Of a DNA stretch of 64,000 nucleotides, positions 1 to 17,186 are shown piece by piece (positions within the stretch are counted from its first letter, which is position 1; every line of letters begins with the position of its first letter). The notes below the pieces were generated by a model. It did no database searches. It worked only from the letters and a program-made list of their open reading frames with translations, and had not been told where the DNA came from. The stretch lies in NCBI GenBank assembly GCA_026929865.2, contig CM049418.1, forward strand, positions 7,332,501 to 7,396,500, written 5' to 3'. Source of the DNA: Hyperoplus lanceolatus. Taxonomy: Eukaryota > Chordata > Actinopteri > Uranoscopiformes > Ammodytidae. A program made the translations under genes and the position numbers.

Positions 1-115
1 TTCGGAGCCACCTCTTTTCTTATCTCCACCTCCTGAGGAGTAAAGATTAGAGGAGAGATTGAATTAATCTGGCATCTAAGACATGTAGCTTTTAGTCATC
101 TAAACAGCTTCTCAC

Positions 116-6413
<6,298 letters not shown>

Positions 6414-6544
6414 GGTTACAGTGGAGGAGGGAGCAGGGGGGTGAAGGAGGATGGGGGAGGAGGGAGCAGTGGAATGGGGGCGGGGGGGAGGACGGCTGTG
6501 GCCAGGGAGGGGCGAATGGTGAAGGCTTGGTGGGTGGGGCCAAA
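6414..6544 (-). other. hecw2: hecw2 5'UTR part of the first coding exon
   Basis: Upstream of the ATG the frame stays open but is proline/histidine-rich from a C-rich tract, which is untypical of conserved HECW2. A good acceptor (cattcttgtttttag) ends at 6545, so the exon probably runs 6544-6041 with its first 131 bases untranslated. At least one further noncoding exon must then lie to the right. Confidence 0.6.
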
Positions 6545-7453
6545 CTAAAAACAAGAATGAAGGAGAAAGGTAGGCCGCTCACCTTTAAAAATACTTTCAC
6601 TACACCGAACTAAAGAAGCACTGAATGGAGGTAAAGATTGAGGAATGGGGCAATTACGAGAGCAGTGCACTGTCCAAAGTAACTTTAAAAAAATCTATTG
6701 GAATTTGGTTTCCGTGCTGTACATTTCTTTGGCCCTGCTGGCGTTCCCTTGGGCAAGGCACTCCAGAGTTCCCTGGTTCCACTAGTCGTCATTCAAGGTA
6801 TTCAAGGAGGCTGTTCGCACCACGGTCAAACCTTCGATCTCTCTTTTTGTTTCTCTTAGATCAGTCATGCACATCCCGTTTCTGCTCGAGGACACCTGTT
6901 GGTTTTGCCTTTGCTCGAGGGCACTACGGTACTGTAGGAATCATCCAGTAGGCCATCATGATGGAGGGAGGAGGTGGGAGGAGGGAAGATGACGGGGTGC
7001 TCCTATGATCCACAGGAGAGGGGTGGATGGAGGGTGGAGACCTATAGGGCAAGAAGAGGGATGATGGTCAGTATATTGTGGTGATGGCTGACGTAACAGG
7101 ACACTTAAACAAAGGCTACTAAATGGAATTCAGCCATAACTGAGGCCTATTAGCTTTTAGCATTTAGCTTTCTGGTCGATGGGTGTCTTGTTTTTTTGTA
7201 ACTGCACCATTAAACCAAATAGATATATTCTAGATCACAGTACACACATTTGTACCCACAATTCAACCTTTGCCAACAATAACTACATATTTTTTACATA
7301 TACTTTGTATATCCCTTTAGCCAAAGACAGGCCTGAATGAATTGATAAAGATGTCTCCAGCAGCAGCTGCTTCAAAGGTTATAAGGTTCAATTCCACTTC
7401 CTGAATAGATCACAATAAAAACCGTATCTCTGCAAGCTTTCAAAATGCAGACA

Positions 7454-7497
<44 letters not shown>

Positions 7498-8529
7498 CAC
7501 TTGCACTCTCTCTCACATGCACTTTAGTTGCCATGGTGAGGATGATTACGCCAAAACTGCTTCTTGGCTTCCGAGCCAGACACGTCACACCTAATGGATC
7601 AGCCGCCACTCCCCTCCTTCCTTCCTCTCTCGCTCTCTTTCCATCCTACTTCTTGCCATTATGAGACTAAACGGATGTGCACTCACGCACAGACATAAAG
7701 ACACCCCCTACCCATCCATCCTACCCCCACAGACATCTAAAATCAGCTGTGCAGATAGAGAGCGAGAGAGTTGGGCGGAAATCTGCAGAGAGAGAATGCG
7801 TGGGAGATGGACCCAAATAAATTATTAAAACAGGAGACAGTGAATGTCTAGGTGTTTAACGCTAAAATGAAGACTTATTGTAGAGTAAATGTAAAAATAT
7901 CCTCTTGTTAGAGTCAAAGCTTAGTGCACCTCACATGCAAGTAGAAGCCCCTTTGCGCTCCTAAGCCTGTACAGAACAATAATCAACAGCAACATCTGAC
8001 TGACTTGATGAATACGCTCTCTCCTTTTAGCTCCAGGGTTAGGGTTTTGGATCTTCTGCTGCTGATTAATCTGTTATGATAGCTCCTAGCTAAATGTGTG
8101 TCAACAAGCATTATGTTAGTGTTATATACACACACACACAAACACACACACACACACTTTATCAGATAGATATTTTTTTCTAGCATTTTTCATATATTTT
8201 TATTTTATCTATATGGAAATCCATTTAGCTGACACTGCTCGGTGCATTACTTTGAGTTTCAAAGGAAAACGTTTGCGTCATATCAGCAGCAACACAAAGG
8301 CTATTGGTTCAATGCTATTGCTGATGCAAGTCCTGTCCAGACATTTCTGTCCTAACAGTGCCATGGGGAACATACAACACGCTGGAAACTTCATCAAGGA
8401 ACTATTCAAATATAACGCACAGGAAAACGTCCTTCAGCAACAAGTAGTGTGTTGTGACCGATAACCTACGTAGGTATGGAATTACATGGGAATGGGATTA
8501 CTCACAATTTGCGAATAGATGTCACCTAT

Positions 8530-9119
8530 AAATAGGAATATTTTCTTTTTTTCCATAAACGATTTTTATTTAAATTTTTCTTTTTTAACAAACATACAAA
8601 ACATTTAGAACCCCACACCCCAAACAATCGTTGGAAAGATGACATATAAAATGACATAAAAAAAACATTAAAAACAGTTACAAAAGAGACAATTACATGC
8701 AGTGTGTAATATGACATCATCAAGAAAGTTCTAGAATGCAACATTCCCTGGGCAACCCCACCCCTTTTGAATAATAACAGAAGCTACAGTGGCCTTCAAG
8801 GACAAGAACAATTCTAAATTTTAAACAATGCACCTGATGACATTCCAAAAACATGGATGCCTCCATAAGACCTGCCTGCTCAATGTACAAAATGTAATAT
8901 TAATATTTGTAATTCTCCGCTCAGGAGGATAATTCAGATAATTGGCAGAGGTGATTTTAAACCAATGAGGACATATTTATGAACAATGATATTGATTTTA
9001 GCTAATAAATTACTTAAAATGTTACACAGTGTCCCTTTAAGGACAAGAACAATTCCAAATTCCAAACAATGCACCTGAAGACATTCCAACCATGACGCCT
9101 CAAAATAGGAATATTTTCT
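8530..9119 (-). mobile_element. 5'-truncated LINE/L1-like insertion with 17-bp target-site duplication
   Basis: The 17-mer aaataggaatattttct occurs at 8530-8546 and again at 9103-9119, flanking 556 bp. Just inside the left copy is a T-run, so the inserted element has a poly(A) end on the minus strand, preceded by AATAAA-like sequence. Long duplications plus an A-tail are the signature of target-primed reverse transcription. No intact reading frame is left, so the family is not certain. The repeat pair at 8789-8855 and 9029-9098 lies inside. Confidence 0.75.
8789..9098. repeat. Diverged direct repeat inside the L1-like insertion
   Basis: Blocks at about 8789-8855 and 9029-9098 share the string aaggacaagaacaatt, then aacaatgcacctga and gacattccaa. 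They lie about 240 bp apart with scattered mismatches. Confidence 0.7.
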
Positions 9120-11706
9120 GCGGAAACATTGGGAAAAGTTGAAGAATCTTTTCCTGTCAGTCCCAATACAGAGGCAGACATGTGTTGTACTCACATTTCT
9201 ACATCAATTCCTGTAAGGACGTCAATGCTTTCACCCAAGATGTATTCAGTTAATATACCACAATATAAAAAAAATTAAATAAAAAGCTGTGATACTTAAA
9301 AAAACAGGCTCACACACATTGACACATCTGGCCAGAGTGTAAATAGTATACTATAAATAGTACAGGGCAGAGACCAGCGTTGAGCACGATGCCACTGGCA
9401 GAGTTTAAAACCACTTCTGCCAAAATAGTCGCTGCACACGCGCACAATTCTTAAAATTATTCTGAACGTCTCCACGCTTTGTAAAAACAAATTAAAGCAC
9501 ACATACACACTCAAGCACATTCCATCCCTAGAGTCACACAAACAATACCATGCGGAACACACTCCACCACTGCCTCTTGTGTTTGATAAAACTAAATCAG
9601 AATTGCACCCACAAACAGGCTTATGCATGTGAAGCTCTGGGGAGGCAAGTGTCCTTGATCCAGCAGCAGGATTAAAAGAGAATGATAGAATGATAGGAGG
9701 GGATTCTGTTGACAGAATGCCTTCTCTAATCCACTGCATTACCACACGGCTTCAATCTGCAGCTGGATAGTTGACGTTTCCATCCAGCTGTCCGGCAAGT
9801 TTAAACTCAGCGAATTGTTGTGTGAAACCAATGCACATTAGGTGTTTGGAAGGAGTCAGTACATTAAAAGGGTCACTCCAATGATTTATTATTACACTCC
9901 TGGGAAGTTTGGGAACTAACAAGAGGCAGACTAAAAAATAAATGAGACCAAGATATCTTGAATTTTAGGCCAAAGAATGGGTCAAGACAAAAAAAAAGCT
10001 GTCCTACATTTCCCATAACGCAAATAATTGCACCTTTTCGTTGGGCCAGGGTTACTTTACCTTTTCTAATTACAAAAATGTATTCATTTTTTATGCAATA
10101 ACTTAAACTTTATAAGACACCGACTGACGATGAGAACTTATTGTTATGGAAACGACGTGACACACCCGTTCATCACTGTCACATACAGAGCAAGTACACA
10201 CACTAATTAGTCAGTACGTCACATAACAAGTGACACACATGGGTCATGTCTGTTCTTAGCCAATACTCTGAGGAGCTCAAAATCAGCGCTTCCTTGCCTT
10301 GTAACCAACTAATTAGTTGTTGCCTCAAACAGCCCACTCCTCCTATTCCAATTCACACCCAGTCTAATAACCAAGGGCACATTTAAAGGCTGAGCTAATA
10401 ATACCTGGCCTGTAACCAAACCCCCCCTGTATCACCAGTCCCCTACTCGAACCTCACCCCCTTTTCCTGCTTTCTCCTCACTCCCACTCCGTCTCACATA
10501 CTCCAAAAGATGACCTTTGCCCTTAGTCAGCCTGGGTTCCACAGCACGAGCATTCCACATTAGCATGCACGTAAAACTCGTAGCACTGCCCACACTGACT
10601 GCTGAACCAACACTAAACCTCTTGTAGTGTCAGCCCACCCCAACTATATAATTTTGTAAAATGTGCTGTTGGGTGAGTATAATTTTGGGAAGGTTTAAAT
10701 GCATCAAAAAAACCTCCTTCACGTCAGGACATAATATATCGGCATACTTTTCCTATACTTAAACCACAAAGCTGTGAAAATCTGCCATACTACGAATATC
10801 CGCTTCAGCAGACTAGCTCTGTACAGGCTGAGCTCGGTATGCAGGAGGAGGATTAGGAGGGGGGGGGCCTGGCTCCATGCTATCACCACAAAAACACAGG
10901 TACAGTAGCACACACACGTAACCCTTAACACAAATACTTTCACAAACACACACAGAAACATGAGACAGTACATTGATTGATGGAGCGAGTGTGTAGACTG
11001 GATCACTGAGCTGACTCTTTGCCGCTGCTACAGGGAATCTTAGTGTATTTGCTTGTGCTTGTGCTGATACAGCTCCTGATAATTGCTTTATTGTTAAGAA
11101 TTGCCTATTTAAACATTCAGCAAATATATGGAGCCACACTAGCATTTGTTTAGGGTCATATCTGTGTCTTTGGTCTCCATCACCTGCTGAGAGAAATGTT
11201 TGGCTTTTTAGCTGCTAAAAGCTCCCCTCTGTTCCCCAACTACAGTAGCTGCTAATTGTGTCCTGTCTGCTGTTGGTGCTAAATAGATAGCATACAATGG
11301 GTTTATTTAGATCTTTTTTAGCTAAAAATAAGCTGCATTTTATGTCTGGAGGTGGCTTTAATGAGAGCTGTGAGACCAAAACGATAGTCAATTTGCATGG
11401 CGTTATACAAAAACAATGAGCTAAAACAAATTAAATATCAACCTAACAAATTAAGATATTCTCTTTTTTAAATATCCGAGAAAATCTCTCATTCTGCAAA
11501 TTAATCCATTATTTACCTCTGTACGTAGATTATTTAAATGTACTATATGAAATGAAATGAGCGCAATAATTCTTTGAGCAGCAGCTTCAAGTCTGCGGAG
11601 GTTATTTATAAAATGGTGAGACTGTTACTAAATATACACCCAACCCAGTGAAAAAACAGATCCAGGCACTGAGATCAATAGACTCTCAACCAGTTTTGAT
11701 GTGAGC

Positions 11707-11867
<161 letters not shown>

Positions 11868-11876
11868 TCCCTTTCG

Positions 11877-12335
11877 AGATGCTAGAAATGTGTCCTATTT
11901 GCCCAAATAACTTTGTGGGTTTGGAGTGGTAAACTTCAGCCAAACATAAAGGCAAAAAAGAGACCACTTAAGGCATACTAGGTCATTCTGGAGAACATTT
12001 GTTGACAAATCACAAATCGTGAAAATCAGTGAATATCTTCTCACAATCTGTTACCTGTCTGTCCTGTGTGCTTGCTGAAAAAAAATCCTGTGTAAATACA
12101 GAGAGCCTAGACTCTGTAAACAAAGGGAATGTAAAGCAAGTGGGCCCCCTTTGTTTACATCCCCTTTTGTTTAAATACTAGTTTACAGAGCCTAGGCTGT
12201 GTATACACACACAGTACAGACAAGGTAGCAGATTTGAGAAGATACCCACTCAGTTTAATATACTATGAATCTGGTTTTAGTTTGTACAAAAGCAGAATTT
12301 TTACAATAGTATTGGGACTCGATAGCCTAGGCTTT
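11877..12335. repeat. Unclassified dispersed repeat, copy A
   Basis: This block matches 15725-16140 closely. Shared strings include gtcctatttgcccaaataac, gtgggtttggagtggtaaac and acccactcagtttaatatac. Parts recur at 12405-12450. No coding frame or terminal repeat was identified. Confidence 0.75.
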
Positions 12336-13849
12336 GTATTCCCAGATATTTTTTTTTCCAGCCCACGCCTTAAACCGTTTCTTCCACTCTACTTGGGTAT
12401 CTGGTCAGTTTAATTCGCTATAAATCTGGTTTAGGTTTGTACAAAAGCAGACTTCTCAGACAGGACCACTATCCCACACACACAGTCCTGAAATAGCTGT
12501 AGCGTGATTGGAGAACAATGAGGCAGAGGGCGACAGCTTCCTGTCCCCAAACACACCCCTCACATTCCACTGTGCCAGTTTGTGTTTCGGTGCATCCTAG
12601 TGTTCCTAACTCCTTATACAGGCCAAAGGGCCCAATCCATCGTGACATAACAGCGATGCAGCTTTTAACGCATAACCATTCACAGAGCGGTCACACACAG
12701 GGCAGGATGTTCCCACTGTAGGCGGGTGGTCCTGGAAGCTCCTAGATCAGAGTTTAGAGGTTCCATCTAACTTTTAATTGGATTTTGGAATCAAATTGGA
12801 TCTGATGTTTGGCTTAATAAGATGTCAAGTTACTTTAATGTCAATGGCCAATTATTGCTTAAATAAGGTTTAACTCACTGAAAGTTGCATTTATTAGTTT
12901 ACAGGAAATGCCTAGAAGATCTCTTCTAAAGCATTGGGATTTTTTGTTATTACGCCTGCAGATCAGGGAGTTTAATTTAAGTAAAATCACAAGGCAGGAT
13001 GCACTGGCCATGAAAGTGCTCTCATATCAGGTCATTATACCTTGTGGGTCAAATATAGACCCAATACTCTTGAGAATCTTCCTTGTATTAGAGTGCAACG
13101 CCAAGATGCAGTACCATGGTATTGAAGTACATGAATCCTGCTTCTATTGGAACCAGGACCTGCCCTTGCTGGAGTGTCATTGGGCAATTCACTTGACCAA
13201 TATCGCTAGCATCATCTGGAGCACACATCCAAACTAATCTGTTTTATTCAGCAGAGACGATGGATCAGACGATCTGTTCTCTTAACACCTTCAAATGAAA
13301 TGTTTAAGAAAGCTGCATCCTCAGTCAGCCGCAGACCTCAAGACAAACAACAAGGGAGCACACCGATGACACCAATCAATTCCCTGATAAATATGACCTC
13401 AGCCTAGCTTCAGGTTATTATACACAGATTACAATAGGGTTAGGATCTTAAGTGAAGCTACTAGGCAGGAAATGGGAGATGAGCCGTCCTGTTATTCTAC
13501 AGCTCTGATCTGATTTACTCACATTGTCCAACAGTGTGCATGTGAGTGATCAAGGTTTAAATCCCTGTTGACTTTCACCTTTTTTTTGCCTAATTCCTCT
13601 TTCCATATTGACAGACTGTATTTGGAGCGTTGTTGTTGTTGTTGTGCAGAGGGCCTGTATTTGACACTGTTGCTGCCAGTGAAGCACACCACCAAGGCAT
13701 GACTTAAGCTGCTCACAAGCAGCCCAGTCGGAGGCAGCTCTTTGCAGAGCAGCAGACAGATTGATAAGTGAAAACGTAAAAAAAGGTAATCAAATCAATT
13801 CGATGTAGAAACGTAAATTACCGCCTTGATGGTGCCAAATTAGGATGAG

Positions 13850-14560
13850 CATATCCCAACACTGTATTTTTTCTCTATATTCATGTGAGACACTTCGCTT
13901 ACTTTTGGGTGATTTAAACGTCGTTTACAGACCCTCCTGCATGCCAAAATCACCCCTGAAGAAGCCGTCTAATCATATACGGTGGTCCTCCATTCGGCCC
14001 GGGCACCACCGAGCCTTCATCAGCTTCATAGCGGGCAAAGGCACTCCACAGCCCGAACACAGCGCCACCGCCTCCCGGTACTCCCAACCTCCGGTCAAGT
14101 CGAAACCTCCTTCTGAAGAAAACAAAAAATGTCTGCTTTTTTTATCCCCGTTTCTCAATCATGATTGCTACTTCTCTCTATCCGCGGCGTCGTTTACTTC
14201 TCACGCAGTGTTGCCAGGCTGGGTAGAAAGACGCGTTCATATCTTATTTATTTGGCTGCTGCCACTTCACATCCGCCGCCCTGCTTCCGTCGCTTCACGC
14301 ACTTTATCCCCGCTTTCCTCTCGATCAGACCGGCTGCAAGGACACAAAACCAAGTGCATTGCTGCTCACAGCGACATGTTCCCATTAGAAGTGCTGGTGG
14401 TGGGGAACTTTTCTTAAACGCCAGGCCTTGTTGTGATAGTCCATAGTGACCGAACTCGGCATCAAAATAACTGATATAACACCTCCCCCCGTCTTTGAGG
14501 ATAACGGGTGTCCAAACCAGGGCTCGGGGACCTTCAGAGAGGTCGCTAAAAGGGGGTCCA
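13850..14560 (-). promoter_or_regulatory. hecw2: CpG-rich block, candidate hecw2 promoter / first exon
   Basis: CG dinucleotides are frequent here (for example ccgcggcgtcg, acgcgttc, ccgccgcc), whereas flanking kilobases have few. The block lies 7.5 kb upstream of the first hecw2 coding exon, which itself begins at an acceptor and needs an upstream noncoding exon. The 190-codon open frame on the plus strand is explained by base composition. Assignment to hecw2 is inferred from position only. Confidence 0.4.
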
Positions 14561-15369
14561 AATGTTTCCGATGTATCTCCTAGAAATTAATTTCAAATAA
14601 GAGAACATAAGAGGATTACTGTTTAATCAAGGGTTTCAGTAATGATGGAGTTTAATAAGGGCATGGTCGGATCAGAAATCATCCACTGGGTGGTGACACA
14701 GGTTTATGTTTAGGGGAAGGGTGCAGGGACCAACCTAGGGAACCAATGATACCATGATTATACCAGTGGGCTATGCATCTGTCGTTAGTGTGCAGTAAGT
14801 AAGTCATTAGATTTCAAATTTAAATTAAATTAGTTGTAGGCCTATATCCCATTCTGAATTAATGCCAGCATGATTTTTTTGGTTCCAGGGTGCTACGGTC
14901 TACAGGAGCCAAGATACAACATGCAAAAGTGAAAAGAAAACAAATGTGTTACAGCAGAGATGCTTCACTGTTCAGCAGACAGGCTTTCAACTGTTTCTAT
15001 GTTGAGTTTATAAACAATATTGCTGGATACATTATTCATTGACTGGGGAAGACGGCCTGCCTCTGGTCCTGGCTAGATGGAGAGCAGTGAACCTGGGAGG
15101 AAACGTGAAGGAAGCAGATGGTTTGGAGAGGAGGGAGGAATTAATTTGGCAAATAATCCTACCGCATTAATCCCAGCAACTACAAACAAAAAACTCAGTT
15201 CATCCCACTTTGTCAGATCACTGTTAATGCAAATATAATAGAACATGTCCAAAACAACATCACGCTACATTTGTATGATAATAATGAAAATATTTGACAA
15301 TTTCTTGCTGAAAAAAATAGATTCTTTATAAAACAGGTCTTTACAGCATAACCAGTTGGGGATGTTGAA

Positions 15370-15590
15370 TTTTTACAATAGTATTGGGACTCTGCCGAAT
15401 GTACAGATTCAGGTGAGATTAAATGCAACACAGGAATAATGTAATAACAGCTGACATAGGACTTGAACATAATGTCTGTAACAGATCAACTATTGCCTGA
15501 GTCTTATCTGTCCATAAAAGTCTGCATTCCTTTAGCAGTAGTGTGTGCAAAGCTGGGAAATATAAATACTATGAAAACGTTACGTTACTG
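15370..15590. repeat. Unclassified dispersed repeat, copy B (tail half)
   Basis: It matches 16105-16320: tttttacaatagtattggga, a cacaggaataat(g/c)taataacagctgaca segment and tatctgtccataaaag. It carries only the right-hand half of the unit. Confidence 0.7.
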
Positions 15591-15724
15591 AATAATGCAA
15601 ATGTCTGATCTTAAGAGCTGGGCCAAAAATGATGTATAGAATAGTAAAACGGCCGTCGTTTCAGCCTAATTAAAAACACAAACTGGAGCTACATTGGAGG
15701 AGGCTCACCCGGTCCCTTAATGCT

Positions 15725-16325
15725 GATGCTAGAAATTTGTCCTATTTGCCCAAATAACGTTGTGGGTTTGGAGTGGTAAACTTCAGCCAAACATAAGGGC
15801 AAAATAGAACTGTCGGCTTAAGGCATACTAGGTCAGTCTGGAGAATTTTTGTTGACAAATCACTTTGTCAAAATCAGTGAATATCTCCTCACAATCTGCT
15901 ACCTGTCCGTCCTATGTGCGTGCAGAAAAAATCTGGTGTAAATACAGGGACCGTAGTCAGAAAGTGGGCCCCCTTTGTATACATTCCCTTTTGTTTAAAT
16001 ACCAGTTTACAGAGCCTAGGCTGTGTAAACTGGTAGCAGATTTGAGAAGATACCCACTCAGTTTAATATACTATAAATCTGGTTTTAGTTTGTACAAAAG
16101 CAGAATTTTTACAATAGTATTGGGACTCGGCCGAATGAACAGATTCAGATTAAATTAAATCCAACACAGGAATAATCTAATAACAGCTGACATGGGACTA
16201 GAAAATAATGTCTATAAGATCAATTACTGTCCGAGTCTCAGTTATCTGTCCATAAAAGATGTCTGCATTCATATAACAGTAATGCCTGCGAAGCTGGAAA
16301 ACATAAATACTATGAAAACATACAA
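15725..16325. repeat. Unclassified dispersed repeat, copy C (most complete)
   Basis: About 600 bp joining the half seen in copy A and the half seen in copy B. This suggests that the full unit is at least 600 bp and that A and B are partial copies. No terminal inverted repeats, A-tail or reading frame could be defined. Confidence 0.7.
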
Positions 16326-16664
16326 TAGACTTCACATATACAAACATACCAAGCTTGATGTGACAGCATGAAAGTCCATGTGGTATGGTTAAACAGAAAC
16401 CAGTGTTTAGGAGAGATTTTATATGAAACAAAAAAGGACTTGCTCATAAATGGATAAATATGGAAAAATCTAATTTGATATCATTATTGAATAAAATATT
16501 AAATTAATACATGAACCGTTACACGCAGTTTAAATGTTGGTAATTAAAAGCCAAATAAAAGTAAATATTTATTAATACATTTCTTTATTTTTATTGATTT
16601 ATTTCTTAATTGCTGACATATTGTTTTCTGTATCTAACATTCAAGAGGTAGGTGGTACTTACCT

Positions 16665-16872
16665 CCCTGTTAATGCTTATTTTAAAGATATTTTTTTTTT
16701 GGCATATTTATGCTTTATTGATAGTGTAGAGAGAGTTGAAATGGGGCAGAGAGGGGAGTGACGGCAGAGAACGACCGCGGGCTGGAATCGAACCCGGGTC
16801 CGCTGCTGGCCGAGGCCCATGGAGGGGACGCCTTACCAACTGAGCTAAGGGCGCCCCCTGTTAATGCTTATT
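16665..16872 (-). mobile_element. tRNA-derived SINE with 17-bp target-site duplication
   Basis: On the minus strand the element starts ggggcgcccttagctcagtt (A-box-like) and has a B box ggttcgattcc about 55 bases on. A body with ctctgccccatttcaac follows, then an A-tail. The 17-mer ccctgttaatgcttatt flanks it at 16665-16681 and 16856-16872. It is not a functional tRNA, since no cloverleaf or CCA-side pairing is kept. A second family member lies at 54355-54533. Confidence 0.9.
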
Positions 16873-17059
16873 AACATAGAAATTATTAACATCTCCCTCA
16901 TTAGCAGATAAATTAAAATGAGTACAACGGAATGTAAATTAAGAAACATGTCTTAATTTGCAAATTAGTCACCAACATAAATACAAAATGCATTTAGTTA
17001 TTTTTGTATTAATCTCTGGTTTTATTTATTTATTACTTTTTAGTTAAAATATCGATTAA

Positions 17060-17186
17060 TTTATTTCAGCATTATTCCTTTTATTTTAGCATTTATCCAT
17101 GTATGAATTAATCCTTTTCAGTCCTCCATAAGGAAGGGCTTGCAGGCACCGAATCAGAGTCTTAAAAATCAAAAATGTTTGCACTT
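17060..17186 (-). terminator. gtf3c3: gtf3c3 3'UTR and candidate poly(A) signal
   Basis: About 100 bases beyond the stop codon the minus strand reads AATAAA inside taaaataaaag (near 17076-17086), with more AATAAA-like hexamers near 17020. The true cleavage site cannot be chosen from sequence. Confidence 0.45.

Noticed and set aside
12908..13237. 109-codon plus-strand open frame
   Set aside because: No recognised similarity, no splice or promoter context; likely chance.
13845..14417. 190-codon plus-strand open frame
   Set aside because: No domain or start context. It coincides with a CpG-rich block that has few stop codons by composition.
16740..16860. Functional tRNA gene
   Set aside because: The A and B boxes belong to SINEs (also at 54.4 and 55.7 kb). 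The body lacks a full cloverleaf and has an A-tail and target duplication.
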